Shown here one piece after another: positions 8,636-18,526 of a stretch of 64,000 bases of DNA. Position 1 is the first letter of the stretch. Each line of letters opens with the position of its first letter. A program made the translations under genes and the position numbers. The notes under the pieces were generated by a model. That model was not told the origin of the DNA, did not search any database, and was given only the letters and a program-made list of their open reading frames with translations. Source of the stretch: Ensifer adhaerens (GTDB taxonomy: Bacteria; Pseudomonadota; Alphaproteobacteria; Rhizobiales; Rhizobiaceae); NCBI RefSeq assembly GCF_002940685.1, contig NZ_PNFP01000005.1, positions 186,001-250,000 of the forward strand, given 5' to 3'.

Positions 8636-9415
8636 ATGCTTCCCGATCTCGACTTCTACCTTATCGCCATCCCGGCCGTTCTGCTTGTCGGCCTCAGCAA
8701 GGGCGGCATGGGGGAGGCGCTTTCGCTGATGGGGGTGCCGATCCTGTCGATGGCGGTCTCGCCGGTCCAGGCCGCGGCTCTCCTGCTTCCGATCCTGATT
8801 GCGATGGACATCGTATCGCTCTGGATGTGGCGCAAGCACGGCGACCGAAAGACGCTTCTGATGCTTTTGCCCGGCGCGATTGCCGGCATCCTCATCGGCT
8901 GGGCGACCTCGGCCTACGTCTCGCGTGACCTGCTCCGCCTGATCATCGGCCTGATCACCGTGCTCTTCGTGCTTCGCTACGTCTACAATGTCTGGCGCAT
9001 GCGGCTTGGCGTCACTATCGCACCGAAGAAGCAGCGGGCCGGACCGGCCGCGCTTTGGGGCTCGTTCGCCGGCTACGGCAGCTTCGTGGCGCACGCCGGT
9101 GGCCCGCCCTTCCAGATCTACGCGTTGCCACTTCAGCTCGACCCGCGCGAGTACACCGGCACGATCGTGCGCTTCTTCGCGATCCTGAACGCGGTGAAGC
9201 TCATCCCCTATTTCGCCCTCGGACAACTGGATCTGAGCAACCTGAAGATCTCGGCGACGCTCTTTCCGCTGGCGATCGTCGCGACGGTCTGCGGAGCCTT
9301 CATCGTTCGCCGCATGAAGCCGCAGATCTTCTACCCGTTCATGTATACCATGGCCTTCATCGCGGGCTCGAAGTTGCTGTGGGACGGTATCGTCGGCCTG
9401 GTCGCGACCGGCTGA
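8636..9415 (+). CDS. TauE/SafE-family sulfite or anion exporter
   Basis: 259-residue polytopic protein with about eight predicted helices and the two-half TauE/SafE architecture. The first half carries LLVGLSKGGMGEALSLMGVP, the second the matching SFVAHAGGPPFQIYALP motif. Family members export sulfite, sulfoacetate or related small anions, but the substrate here is unknown. ATG 8636 begins at the first helix; in-frame codons upstream lie opposite the ThiE-like gene and are not coding-like. An ArsR regulator follows 100 bases downstream and may control it. Confidence 0.86.
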   Translation: MLPDLDFYLIAIPAVLLVGLSKGGMGEALSLMGVPILSMAVSPVQAAALLLPILIAMDIVSLWMWRKHGDRKTLLMLLPGAIAGILIGWATSAYVSRDLLRLIIGLITVLFVLRYVYNVWRMRLGVTIAPKKQRAGPAALWGSFAGYGSFVAHAGGPPFQIYALPLQLDPREYTGTIVRFFAILNAVKLIPYFALGQLDLSNLKISATLFPLAIVATVCGAFIVRRMKPQIFYPFMYTMAFIAGSKLLWDGIVGLVATG

Positions 9416-9515
9416 GCCGGCGCTCAAGTATTGCGGAAATATTGCAAAGCAAAATTAGCATTTCGCACCGCACAAAATTCTTGCTGCTTTGCAGGATTTC
9501 GCCTAACGTCCGCCC

Positions 9516-9776
9516 ATGACGATCGCGGACCCATTCGATGCCATTGCGGACCCGAACCGGCGCCACCTGCTGGAGGAACTGCGACGCGCGCCGAAAACCG
9601 TGAACGAACTGGCCGAGGGCCTGCCGATCAGCCGTCCGGCCGTATCGCAGCACCTGAAGGCCTTGCTGGACTGTAATCTGGTGTCGGTTTCGGCGAGCGG
9701 CACCCGGCGGATCTATGCGATCAACCGGCCCGGTTTCGACCGTCTCAACCTGTGGCTCGACCAGTTCTGGTCCTGA
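9516..9776 (+). CDS. ArsR-family helix-turn-helix regulator
   Basis: 86-residue winged-helix protein, about the minimum for ArsR. DPNRRHLLEELRR at 12-24 and the recognition region LPISRPAVSQHLKALLDCNLV are typical of the metal-independent subgroup that starts with 'IADPxRRxIL'. No metal-binding ELCVCDL motif is present, so sensing of arsenic or another metal is unlikely. The 100-base gap upstream is AT-rich with repeated ATTGC elements (TATTGCGGAAATATTGC around 9428), a possible self-operator. Convergent with the DUF465 gene. Confidence 0.85.
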   Translation: MTIADPFDAIADPNRRHLLEELRRAPKTVNELAEGLPISRPAVSQHLKALLDCNLVSVSASGTRRIYAINRPGFDRLNLWLDQFWS

Positions 9777-9812
9777 GCGCGCCGGTCGCGAAGGCGGCTC
9801 CGGAAACAAACA

Positions 9813-9833
9813 GACCGGGCGTCACGCCCGGTC
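9813..9833. terminator. Hairpin between convergent genes
   Basis: 9-bp stem GACCGGGCG / CGCCCGGTC with a 3-base loop, 37 bases after the arsR stop. No T-tract follows on either strand, so terminator function is only likely from position. Confidence 0.45.
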
Positions 9834-9937
9834 CAGGATTCCGTATATTCCACTGTGGGGGATTGGTTCTAAACCTTGTTGCGCCTGCTCAGAGGGGAGA
9901 TGGCGCCTCCCGAAGTTCTGGGAAATACCGTTGATAA

Positions 9938-10111
9938 TCAGTGAGTCGAGGAACGAAGCCTTTCGATTTCGTCCTTGATGCGCAGCTTCCTCCGCTTGAT
10001 GTCGGTGATCAACTCGTCTTCCACTGACGGCTGATTCATCGCTGCATGAAGCTCCTGTTCCAGGGCGCCATGTTTTTTCTCAAGCGTTGCAAGATGAGCC
10101 TCAACAGTCAT
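9938..10111 (-). CDS. DUF465/YdcH-family small protein
   Basis: 57-residue, highly charged helical protein beginning MTVEAHLATLEKKHGALEQ and ending with IKRRKLRIKDEIERL, the typical DUF465 (YdcH) C-terminal half. ATG 10111 is used because GGAAGGGA lies 8 bases upstream and the family starts at this point. Function of the family is unknown; it is predicted to form a helical hairpin or dimer. A second DUF465 gene is divergently placed 213 bases away. Confidence 0.82.
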   Translation of the reverse strand: MTVEAHLATLEKKHGALEQELHAAMNQPSVEDELITDIKRRKLRIKDEIERLRSSTH

Positions 10112-10135
10112 TTGGCAGTCCCTTCCTTTTGCTTG

Positions 10136-10159
10136 CATCCGGCACGCAAATGCCGGATG
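10136..10159. promoter_or_regulatory. Inverted repeat in the divergent DUF465 promoter region
   Basis: Perfect 9-bp arms CATCCGGCA / TGCCGGATG with a 6-base spacer, 25 bases upstream of the minus-strand DUF465 start. Could be an operator or a 5' hairpin. Confidence 0.35.
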
Positions 10160-10324
10160 TTCCATGGTTGTAACCTTACTACTGTGCCATGCCATTTTTC
10201 ATTTGTCGAAGGCGAAATGATGACGAGGGATAACTTCCCGTTACCGCCCAAGATGTGATAGAGCGGCGCATGAAATTCCGGTTCGAGGAGGACTTCGCAA
10301 CCGGGCTGATGGGGATCGCTTTGC

Positions 10325-10528
10325 ATGCCGGACCAGGACCAGGCCGAACTCAGACTGACCGCCGCGCGGCTGAGGCAGGAACATGAAGACTATGACGCTG
10401 CCATCAACGCCATGATCGAGACCGGCTGCGACGCGCTGAGGATCCAGCGCATGAAGAAGAAGAAGCTGGCGATCAAGGACAAGATCAGCAAGATCGAAGA
10501 CCAGATCATTCCCGATATCATTGCCTGA
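10325..10528 (+). CDS. DUF465/YdcH-family small protein
   Basis: 67-residue charged protein sharing the DUF465 core MKKKKLAIKDKISKIEDQI with the gene at 9938-10111. Residues 1-45 form one predicted helix (LRLTAARLRQEHEDYDAAIN) and the rest a second, a helical hairpin. It lies 18 bases before purE in the same direction, so the three genes DUF465-purE-purK may be co-transcribed. Molecular role unknown. Confidence 0.83.
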   Translation: MPDQDQAELRLTAARLRQEHEDYDAAINAMIETGCDALRIQRMKKKKLAIKDKISKIEDQIIPDIIA

Positions 10529-10546
10529 ACGCGGAACAGGACAGAC

Positions 10547-11047
10547 GTGATCGACACCACGACCCCACCCGTCGCCATCATCATGGGAAGCCAGTCGGAC
10601 TGGGAGACGATGAAGAACGCCGCCGATACACTCGACGCGCTCGACATTCCCTATGAGGCGCGCATCGTTTCGGCCCATCGCACGCCCGATCGGCTGGTCA
10701 GCTTCGCCAAGGGCGCCCGCGACGAAGGCTTCAAGGTGATCATCGCCGGCGCCGGCGGTGCCGCGCACCTGCCCGGCATGTGCGCCTCGATGACGCCGCT
10801 CCCGGTCTTCGGCGTTCCGGTGCAATCCAAGGCATTGTCCGGCCAGGACAGCCTGCTGTCGATCGTCCAGATGCCGGCCGGCATCCCGGTCGGGACGCTC
10901 GCGATCGGCCGCGCCGGCGCCGTCAACGCAGCGCTCCTTGCCGCCGCCGTGCTTGCGCTTACCGACGACGACCTCGCCGACCGGCTCGACGACTGGCGTG
11001 AACAGCAGACGATTGCCGTTGCCGAGTATCCGGTGGACGAGGCATGA
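10547..11047 (+). CDS. purE: N5-carboxyaminoimidazole ribonucleotide mutase
   Basis: Class I PurE of 166 residues: converts N5-CAIR to CAIR in de novo purine synthesis in the cytoplasm. All signature blocks are present: MGSQSDW at 13-19, SAHRTP at 42-47 with the catalytic His, and [12 protein letters not shown] at 67-78. Translation probably starts at a GTG (10547) after GGAACAGGA; the next ATG would remove the first strand. The ATGA at 11044-11047 overlaps purE stop and purK start, so the two subunits of the pathway step are translationally coupled. Confidence 0.95.
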   Translation: MIDTTTPPVAIIMGSQSDWETMKNAADTLDALDIPYEARIVSAHRTPDRLVSFAKGARDEGFKVIIAGAGGAAHLPGMCASMTPLPVFGVPVQSKALSGQDSLLSIVQMPAGIPVGTLAIGRAGAVNAALLAAAVLALTDDDLADRLDDWREQQTIAVAEYPVDEA

Positions 11048-12099
11048 CCACCATCGGCATTATCGGCGGCGGCCAGCTCGGCCGCATGCTGGCGATGGCA
11101 GCCGCCCGACTGAACTTCCGCACCGTCATCCTGGAGCCGCAGGTCGACTGTCCGGCAGCCCAGGTCGCCAGCGACCAGATCGTCGCTGCCTATGACGACG
11201 AAGTCGCGCTCGGGAAGCTCGCAGAAGCCAGCGACATCATCACCTACGAGTTCGAGAACGTTCCGGTCGCAGCCGCCGAACGGCTGGCTGCGAAACGCCC
11301 GGTCTTTCCGCCGCCGAAAGCCCTGGAAGTCGCCCAGGACCGCCTCGTCGAGAAGCGTTTCATCAACGGTTGCGGCATCGCCACGGCGCGTTTCCACGCC
11401 GTCGACAGCCAGGCCGACCTCGAAGCGGCGCTTGCCGATTTCGGCGGGACCGGCGTGCTCAAGACCCGCCGCCTCGGCTATGACGGCAAAGGACAGCGCG
11501 TCTTCCGCTCGTCTGCAGACAGCCCGGCCGGCGCTTTCGCGGCACTCGGCGGCGTGCCGCTGATCCTTGAAAGCTTTGTGCCCTTCGAGCGCGAGATCTC
11601 GATCATCGCCGCCCGCTCGACCGACGGCGCGGTTGCCTGTTTCGACCCGGCGGAAAACGTGCACCGCAACGGCATCCTCCACACCTCAACGGTCCCCGCA
11701 GGGATCGGCGCGGCGACGGGCGAAGCGGCACGCGTCGCCGCCAAGGCGATCCTCGACGCGCTCGGCTATGTCGGCGTCATCGGCGTCGAATTCTTCGTGC
11801 TGGCCGACGGCAGCCTGATCGCCAACGAGATGGCGCCGCGCGTGCACAATTCCGGCCATTGGACGGAAGCGGCTTGCGTCGTCTCGCAGTTCGAGCAGCA
11901 TATCCGGGCCGTCGCCGGCCTGCCGCTCGGCAACCCGCGTCGCCATTCGGACTGCGTCATGCAGAACCTGATCGGCGACGACCTCAATGCTGTCCCCGCA
12001 TGGCTCGCCGAGGATGACGTTCTGGTGCACCTCTACGGCAAGACCGAGGCACGCGCCGGCCGCAAGATGGGCCACGTCACGCGGCTCGTCCGCGGCTGA
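11044..12099 (+). CDS. purK: N5-carboxyaminoimidazole ribonucleotide synthase
   Basis: ATP-grasp enzyme of 351 residues that carboxylates AIR with bicarbonate and ATP to give N5-CAIR, the substrate of PurE. It opens with the nucleotide-binding GGGQLGRM at 8-15 and has ATP-grasp blocks [25 protein letters not shown] and the metal-binding end [14 protein letters not shown]. It overlaps purE by 4 bases. A hairpin at 12119-12143 follows the stop. Confidence 0.96.
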   Translation: MTTIGIIGGGQLGRMLAMAAARLNFRTVILEPQVDCPAAQVASDQIVAAYDDEVALGKLAEASDIITYEFENVPVAAAERLAAKRPVFPPPKALEVAQDRLVEKRFINGCGIATARFHAVDSQADLEAALADFGGTGVLKTRRLGYDGKGQRVFRSSADSPAGAFAALGGVPLILESFVPFEREISIIAARSTDGAVACFDPAENVHRNGILHTSTVPAGIGAATGEAARVAAKAILDALGYVGVIGVEFFVLADGSLIANEMAPRVHNSGHWTEAACVVSQFEQHIRAVAGLPLGNPRRHSDCVMQNLIGDDLNAVPAWLAEDDVLVHLYGKTEARAGRKMGHVTRLVRG

Positions 12100-12118
12100 G
12101 GACCGCAGAAATGCGGGG

Positions 12119-12143
12119 CAAGACGCCAAAATGGGGCGTCTTG
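12119..12143 (+). terminator. Hairpin after purK
   Basis: 9-bp stem CAAGACGCC / GGCGTCTTG with a 7-base loop, 20 bases after the purK stop. No T-run follows, so it may be a weak terminator or an mRNA 3' stabiliser. Confidence 0.5.
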
Positions 12144-12146
12144 TGG

Positions 12147-12175
12147 TTGACACGTCAGGGGTGACACGGTATTTG
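12147..12175 (+). promoter_or_regulatory. Sigma-70-type promoter for rpmJ
   Basis: TTGACA at 12147-12152 and TATTTG at 12170-12175 with a 17-base spacer, giving an expected start near 12182. Confidence 0.55.
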
Positions 12176-12192
12176 CCATCCCACCTTAAAGG

Positions 12193-12216
12193 AGCGCGCT
12201 CTCGGGCGCGCTTTTG
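12193..12216 (+). promoter_or_regulatory. Terminator-like leader hairpin before rpmJ
   Basis: AGCGCGC / GCGCGCT stem (12193-12199 and 12206-12212), 6-base loop, then TTTTG. It lies just downstream of the predicted rpmJ promoter and 55 bases before the rpmJ ATG, so it would sit in the rpmJ 5' leader. Possible attenuator or 5' stabilising hairpin. Confidence 0.45.
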
Positions 12217-12270
12217 ATTGTTAGAGATACCGGGCGAATTTTCGTTCCCCGAAACCTGCGGATCAGGAAA

Positions 12271-12396
12271 ATGAAGATCAAGAATTCGCTCAAGTCGCTG
12301 AAGACCCGCCACCGCGAAAACCGTCTGGTTCGTCGCAAGGGCCGCATCTACATCATCAACAAGCAGAACCCGCGCTTCAAGGCTCGTCAGGGCTGA
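12271..12396 (+). CDS. rpmJ: 50S ribosomal protein L36 (C-minus, YkgO type)
   Basis: 41-residue basic ribosomal protein starting [20 protein letters not shown] and ending NPRFKARQG. It is the C-minus type: the four zinc ligands (Cys/Cys/Cys/His) of the classical L36 ribbon are missing, as is normal in Rhizobiales, so it does not depend on zinc. ATG 12271 gives the standard family length; upstream in-frame codons are not conserved in character. It has its own promoter rather than being part of purEK. Confidence 0.94.
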   Translation: MKIKNSLKSLKTRHRENRLVRRKGRIYIINKQNPRFKARQG

Positions 12397-12474
12397 GACC
12401 CGGCAGGGTGCTTGGGGATACCGCCTCGGCGATGCCCCATAATTGATTTTGAAGTTATTCCGTGGCGAGCTAAC

Positions 12475-13089
12475 ATGCTCGCCATGCGAGTTTTTGTACC
12501 CTTGATTCTGGCGTGTTCCGCCTTGGTCGCCACCTCCATCGGAGCTGGCAGCCTCTCCTTCGCGGCGGAGGCCTCGCCCCAGACGGAATCGGCCAGCCTC
12601 ACCACTCCCAAACAACGCCTCGATGCACTGTTCGCCGACCTCAAGAAGGAACGCGACGCCGACAAGGCGCGCGAGCTTTCCAATCAGATCCGCCTGGAGT
12701 GGCAGGATTCCGGTAGCGCGACGGTCAACCTGCTGATGCAATGGGCAGACAAGGCCATCTCCGACAACAAGCAGGCAGCAGCGCTCGACATTCTCGACCA
12801 GGTCATCACGCTTGCGCCCAACTATGTCGAAGGCTGGAACCGCCGTGCGACCTTGCACTACGCGATGGGCAACTATCGAAAATCCATGTCGGACATCAAC
12901 CAGGTCCTGAAAATCGAGCCACGTCACTTCGGCGCGCTCGCCGGCATGGCGGCGATCCTCGGCACCTCCGGCAAGGATGAGCTCGCCCTGCGCGCCTGGG
13001 AGCAGTTCCTGGCGATCTACCCCGCAGACCGCAAGGCGCAGGAACAGCTCGGTGAATTGGCCGAGAAGCTCGCCGGCAGCAAGACCTGA
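12475..13089 (+). CDS. Periplasmic tetratricopeptide-repeat protein
   Basis: 204-residue exported protein: signal peptide about 1-30 (VFVPLILACSALVATSIGA, cleavage near SFAA-EA), then a solenoid of about four TPR-like units from 60 to 195, for example NYVEGWNRRATLHYAMGNYR and HFGALAGMAAILGTSGKDEL. TPR proteins scaffold complexes; no partner is indicated. ATG 12475 follows GGCGAG; a second ATG three codons later is equally possible. The next gene begins 17 bases later, suggesting co-transcription. Confidence 0.82.
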   Translation: MLAMRVFVPLILACSALVATSIGAGSLSFAAEASPQTESASLTTPKQRLDALFADLKKERDADKARELSNQIRLEWQDSGSATVNLLMQWADKAISDNKQAAALDILDQVITLAPNYVEGWNRRATLHYAMGNYRKSMSDINQVLKIEPRHFGALAGMAAILGTSGKDELALRAWEQFLAIYPADRKAQEQLGELAEKLAGSKT

Positions 13090-13106
13090 CAGCCGCGGCC
13101 AGTCGA

Positions 13107-13622
13107 TTGCCGAGCCCGTCAAAGCCCCTTCCCGCCGACCAGGCGCCTCTATTCGAGATCGCGATCGCTGCACGCCGTTTCATCGAACCGATCTGGCTGG
13201 AATGGCATCGCCACTCCGGCGCCGATCACCCCGCAATTGCCTCGCAAGGCACCTGCGGCCGCACGAGCCTGTTCCTGCAGCGCGTCTTGAGTACCCAGGG
13301 CTTCGGCGCCAACTGGGTCTCCGGAACGCCGCGCAGCGCGCCCTTTGAGCCTGAGATCGGACCCTACGGTTTCTTTTGCGGGCAAAGCTGGCAAAGCCAT
13401 GCCTGGGTCGAGTGCGGCGATTTCATCGTCGACATCACCGCCGACCAGTTCGGCGCCTCCCCGGTTCTCGTTGTCGACCGCACGGACAAGCGCTACAACA
13501 GGGGCGACCGGGATGCGGCGCTGCCGACGTTCGTGCTCGCCCGCCAGCGCGCCGTGGACGACATCTGGCCGCAATGGCAAAGGATAAACGCCGGGGGCCT
13601 CAAGAGCTCACGGATGCCTTGA
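13107..13622 (+). CDS. Transglutaminase-like cysteine-fold protein
   Basis: 171-residue soluble protein of unknown function. A candidate papain/transglutaminase-type triad is visible: Cys50 in GTCGRTSLFLQRVL, His98 in SQSHAWVECGDF and Asp109 in IVDITADQFG. The spacing and the 'HAWVE...D' pattern resemble bacterial transglutaminase-like proteins, but no full-family match is claimed. The start is uncertain: the TTG at 13107 lacks a clear ribosome binding site, and the frame is open further upstream into the TPR gene, so an alternative start or coupling is possible. Confidence 0.6.
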   Translation: MPSPSKPLPADQAPLFEIAIAARRFIEPIWLEWHRHSGADHPAIASQGTCGRTSLFLQRVLSTQGFGANWVSGTPRSAPFEPEIGPYGFFCGQSWQSHAWVECGDFIVDITADQFGASPVLVVDRTDKRYNRGDRDAALPTFVLARQRAVDDIWPQWQRINAGGLKSSRMP

Positions 13623-13652
13623 AAGCCCGGCGCGGGAAGACAGATAGAGACG

Positions 13653-14657
13653 ATGTTTCCAGTCACGCTCCTGTTCATTGCTCTGATACTTGCCGGCGTC
13701 GCCTATAGCCTCTGGCATGCGCGCGCCTTTGCGCGGCGGTTTCCCAATGTCGGCGAACTGATCGACATCGGCGGCTATCGCATGAATAGCGTACACGTGC
13801 CCGCCGGCGGGCAAGCCGATCTCCTGCCCGTCGTCTTCATCCATGGCGCCAGCGGCAACCTGCTCGACCAGTTGCATGCCTTCGCGCCGGCGCTTGATGG
13901 CCGCGCCGAGATGCTGTTCGTCGATCGGCCGGGCCACGGTTACTCCGAACGCGGCGGGCCGCAAAACGACCTTCCGGACGGCCAGGCGGAAGCGATCGCA
14001 AAACTGATGGACAGGCGCGGTCTCCGGCACGCCGTCATCGTCGGCCACTCCTTCGGCGGCGCGATTGCCGCGAGCTTCGCCCTCAACCATCCGGACAAGA
14101 CCGCCGGCCTCGTGCTGCTGGCGCCAGCGACGCATCCCTGGCCCGGCGGCATCGACTGGTATTACCGCTTGACGGCGCTGCCCTTCGTCGGCTGGCTCTT
14201 CGCCCACACGCTGGTGACGCCACTCGGGCAGCGGCGTATCGAGGGCGGAACGCACTCGATCTTTTCGCCCAATCCACGGCCGGCCGACTATATCGACAAG
14301 ACCGGCCCGCATCTGGTGCTGCGTCCCTCGACCTTCCTCAGCAATGCTCGCGATATCGCCAACCTGCACGCCTATCTGACCGCGACCGCGCCGCGCTACC
14401 GGGAGATCGCCGCACCGACGGTGATCATCACCGGCGACAGCGACGGCATCGTGCTGGCCGATATCCACTCACGCGGGCTGGCGCGCGATATCCCAGGCGC
14501 CGAACTGCTGTGGATCGGCAATCTCGGCCACAAGCCCGACTATGTGGTCACCGACGTCATCGTCGCCGCGGTCGAGAAGCTGGCCGGCAAGCCCGGGGAT
14601 CTGGATGCGGCAGTAAAGCGCGCCGAAGAAAGGCTTGCCGCAGCCAAGGCGCCCTGA
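13653..14657 (+). CDS. Membrane-anchored alpha/beta hydrolase
   Basis: 334-residue hydrolase. An N-terminal helix (about 2-20, FPVTLLFIALILAGVAYSLW) anchors it in the membrane. The alpha/beta core follows: oxyanion region HGASGN at 64-69, DRPGHGYSER, nucleophile elbow GHSFGG with Ser133, acid in ITGDSDG near 270 and the catalytic His in NLGHKPDYV. Substrate unknown; esterase, lipase or haloperoxidase-like activity is possible. The 30-base gap to the transglutaminase-like gene suggests one transcript, ending at the strong hairpin at 14741-14781. Confidence 0.87.
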   Translation: MFPVTLLFIALILAGVAYSLWHARAFARRFPNVGELIDIGGYRMNSVHVPAGGQADLLPVVFIHGASGNLLDQLHAFAPALDGRAEMLFVDRPGHGYSERGGPQNDLPDGQAEAIAKLMDRRGLRHAVIVGHSFGGAIAASFALNHPDKTAGLVLLAPATHPWPGGIDWYYRLTALPFVGWLFAHTLVTPLGQRRIEGGTHSIFSPNPRPADYIDKTGPHLVLRPSTFLSNARDIANLHAYLTATAPRYREIAAPTVIITGDSDGIVLADIHSRGLARDIPGAELLWIGNLGHKPDYVVTDVIVAAVEKLAGKPGDLDAAVKRAEERLAAAKAP

Positions 14658-14740
14658 CGGCGCCAGGCGATGCGTAGGGGATCTGGCCGGCTTTGCCGGC
14701 GCGCCCCTCATCCCGCGACCTGCCACATCATCAACAAAAC

Positions 14741-14781
14741 ACGAAACCCCAGGAGCGGGATCAGCGCTCCTGGGGTTTCGT
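14741..14781. terminator. Bidirectional terminator between hydrolase and pyk
   Basis: Perfect 17-bp stem ACGAAACCCCAGGAGCG with its complement, 7-base loop. It lies between two convergent genes and has GGGGTTTCG / CGAAACCCC flanks that give a moderate U-run on either side. Confidence 0.8.
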
Positions 14782-14806
14782 TGCAGTTCGAAAAAGAGAC
14801 TAGGCG

Positions 14807-16245
<1,439 letters not shown>

Positions 16246-16246
<1 letters not shown>

Positions 16247-16722
16247 CAATTCTGGCTTTCCTGCGTGCCGGACGGATCCGAAAGCTGAACCATCCAGCTT
16301 CCTTGCCGCCCCGTGTCATACTCTTTGAATCCCATGCGCTGGAAGCCGCGGGCAAAGCAGTCCTGCACGCCCGTGATTTTGAATTCGTTCTCGGCAACGC
16401 ACATGTTGACGTCACCGGTCCAGCGACCGCCACGGGCCGCATCTTCCGCGTAAAGATAATAATATCGTGACTGAAGCTCGCCCTCGATCAGGGTCGCGCA
16501 GGTGTTGGCGGGCACCTGCCACCAGCCTTCCGTCATCCAGCCATCCTTGGCCCGGTAGCCGATGGCTACGCCGACCAGTGTCTGGGTGCCGTTGCACACG
16601 CGAAAGTCGGCGCGTGCGTCGCTGGCAAAGAGAAATGAGCTTGATGTTGCCAGGAGAAACAGGAGGATGCCTCCCAGTGTCGCCAGCCCCGGCTTCGCTT
16701 TGGAAAAAGGATTTCTGGACAC
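16246..16722 (-). CDS. DUF1036 exported protein
   Basis: 158-residue protein with an N-terminal signal or anchor (about 12-38, LATLGGILLFLLATSSSFLF) and a DUF1036 domain: DFRVCNGTQTLVGVAIGYRA, TEGWWQVPANTC, YYYLYAEDA. The four or five conserved Cys suggest disulfides in the periplasm. Function unknown. It overlaps pyk by one base, an arrangement typical of Rhizobiales, which implies shared transcription but not necessarily a shared job. Confidence 0.87.
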
Positions 16723-16914
16723 GGTTTCCGATGGAACTCCGTTTTGATTTGCGTGGCACTTTCTTGCGACGGGTGGCCCCGAAAGTCAACGCAACTCTAA
16801 TCGATTACAATCGGTAAATTGCTTTCGGATTTCGATAAACAGTTGCGTTTTTCTTGCGATTGACGCCCACGCGTGCGATCAGCGAGACGGGGCGCTGAAA
16901 CGGACTGGACCGGC

Positions 16915-17724
16915 ATGCAACACTATTCTCCCTATGAGATTATCGAAGCCAAGCCCACAACCGGGCTCGTGCTCCTTGCCGATCACGCCATGAACCGGCT
17001 GCCCGCCGAGTATGGCAGTCTCGGCCTTCCCGCCTCGGCCTTCGAGCGGCATATCGCCTACGACATCGGTGTCGAAGCGCTCGTGCGGCGCCTGTCGACA
17101 ATGCTCGATGCGCCGGCCGTTCTCGGCTGCTTCTCGCGCTTGCTGATCGATCCCAACCGCAGCGAGGACGACCCGACGCTGATCATGCGGATTTCCGACG
17201 GGGCGATCATTCCGGGGAACCATCCCATCACCGAGCAGGAGTGGGAGAACCGGCTGAACCGGTTTCATCGTCCCTATCACCGTGCCGTGTCCGAGACCAT
17301 CGACCGAAGCGCCCAGGCGCATGGCGCAGCACCACTGGTCATCTCCATCCATTCCTTCACGCCGGCCTGGAAGGGTGTCGCCCGCCCGTGGCACGCCGCC
17401 GTCCTGTGGGACAGCGATGCCCGCGCCGTGCTGCCGCTGATCGAGAAACTCGAGGCACCGGGCGATATCGTCGTCGGCAACAACGAACCCTATGACGGCG
17501 CGTTGCGCGGCGATACGATGTTCAGGCATTGCATGGTACCGGGCATTGCCCACGCCCTGATCGAGGTGCGGCAGGATCTGATCGCCGACGAAGCGGGCGT
17601 GGCAGAATGGGCCGAGCGGCTGGCGCCGGTCCTGGCAAGCCTCAACGCCATGCCGCAGCTGCATCGCTACGAGCGCCACATCTCGCGCACCGGCGCCTAT
17701 GATGAAGAGGACGAGCGACCATGA
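16915..17724 (+). CDS. N-formylglutamate amidohydrolase family protein
   Basis: 269-residue metal-dependent amidohydrolase-like protein. Motifs include LLADHAMNRLP near 20-30, SRLLIDPNRSEDDPTLI, and VISIHSFTPAW with the probable zinc His. The family cleaves N-formyl-L-glutamate to formate and glutamate in histidine degradation, but there are no hut genes here and the sequence differs from the second family member at 54.0 kb, so the real substrate may be another N-acyl amino acid. The start at 16915 gives the family N-terminus. It overlaps the DUF1244 gene by 4 bases. Confidence 0.82.
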   Translation: MQHYSPYEIIEAKPTTGLVLLADHAMNRLPAEYGSLGLPASAFERHIAYDIGVEALVRRLSTMLDAPAVLGCFSRLLIDPNRSEDDPTLIMRISDGAIIPGNHPITEQEWENRLNRFHRPYHRAVSETIDRSAQAHGAAPLVISIHSFTPAWKGVARPWHAAVLWDSDARAVLPLIEKLEAPGDIVVGNNEPYDGALRGDTMFRHCMVPGIAHALIEVRQDLIADEAGVAEWAERLAPVLASLNAMPQLHRYERHISRTGAYDEEDERP

Positions 17725-18026
17725 CCGAACTGACCCCGGAGCAACAGATCGCCTTCGAGGCCGCCGCCTTTCGCCGGCTGGTCAACCATCTGCGCGAGCG
17801 CAGCGATGTCCAGAACATCGACCTGATGAACCTCGCCGGCTTCTGCCGCAACTGCCTGTCCAACTGGTATCGCGAGGCGGCCGAACAGGCGGGCGTTCCG
17901 CTTGCCAAGGAGGAATCGCGCGAGATCATCTACGGCATGCCCTACGAGGAATGGCGCGAGCGCAACCAGAGGGAAGCATCCGTCGAACAAAAGGCGGCGT
18001 TCGAGCTCAACCGCCCGAAGGAATAG
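17721..18026 (+). CDS. DUF1244 family protein
   Basis: 101-residue soluble protein matching DUF1244 throughout (AFEAAAFRRLVNHLRERSDV, DLMNLAGFCRNCLSNWYREA, YGMPYEEWRERNQ). The CRNC pair is a conserved feature and could bind metal, though this is inference. It overlaps the amidohydrolase stop by ATGA, so the two proteins are co-translated. No function is established. Confidence 0.88.
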   Translation: MTELTPEQQIAFEAAAFRRLVNHLRERSDVQNIDLMNLAGFCRNCLSNWYREAAEQAGVPLAKEESREIIYGMPYEEWRERNQREASVEQKAAFELNRPKE

Positions 18027-18152
18027 GGTCGTTTCGTCCGCCTCTGCCACGGAAATGACCGCGTTGTTGCGCAATCACCCTTGACCTTGGCGGCCGTTTT
18101 CGGCACGTCACGGCACCCAAGAAATTCCATTCCCCCTATCAAGGAGAAGACC

Positions 18153-18416
18153 ATGTCGGATGCTCACGGCGTCGCACGCGATCAGCTTCGTGCTTTCATC
18201 GAACGGATCGAACGCCTGGAAGAAGAAAAGAAGACCATCGCCGACGACATCAAGGACGTCTACGGTGAAGCCAAGTCCACAGGCTTCGACGCCAAGATCC
18301 TGCGCAAGGTCATTTCGATCCGCAAGCAGGATCACGACGAGCGCATGGAACAGGAAGCGATCCTCGACACCTACCTCCAGGCGCTCGGCATGGTGCCGGC
18401 GGCCGACGAGGAATAA
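18153..18416 (+). CDS. gapR: GapR-like nucleoid-associated protein (DUF2312)
   Basis: 87-residue DUF2312 protein: [40 protein letters not shown], and [17 protein letters not shown]. In Caulobacter, GapR forms a dimer-of-dimers clamp on overtwisted AT-rich DNA ahead of polymerases and stimulates topoisomerases; the same role is likely here. ATG 18153 follows AAGGAGAAGACC, a strong ribosome binding site. It stands alone, with three hairpins between it and the convergent DUF882 gene. Confidence 0.9.
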   Translation: MSDAHGVARDQLRAFIERIERLEEEKKTIADDIKDVYGEAKSTGFDAKILRKVISIRKQDHDERMEQEAILDTYLQALGMVPAADEE

Positions 18417-18429
18417 GCAGGTCTACTAG

Positions 18430-18503
18430 GGGCCGCCGACGGGCGGCCCTCGCCTTCCGCCCGTAAACTGCCGCAGCTGAGGCTCCCAATGCAGCCGGGA
18501 GCC
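18430..18503. repeat. Two GC-rich hairpins downstream of gapR
   Basis: GGGCCGCC / GGCGGCCC (18430-18437 with 18442-18449) and GGCTCCC / GGGAGCC (18481-18487 with 18497-18503). Neither has a T-run. They precede the true terminator and may protect the mRNA 3' end. Confidence 0.45.
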
Positions 18504-18526
18504 GGGATCAGGCGAATGCACGGTAC

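Noticed and set aside
16751..16775. Sigma-54 promoter upstream of the amidohydrolase
   Set aside because: TGGCACTTTCTTGC has both boxes, but the spacer is one base short of the strict -24/-12 distance.
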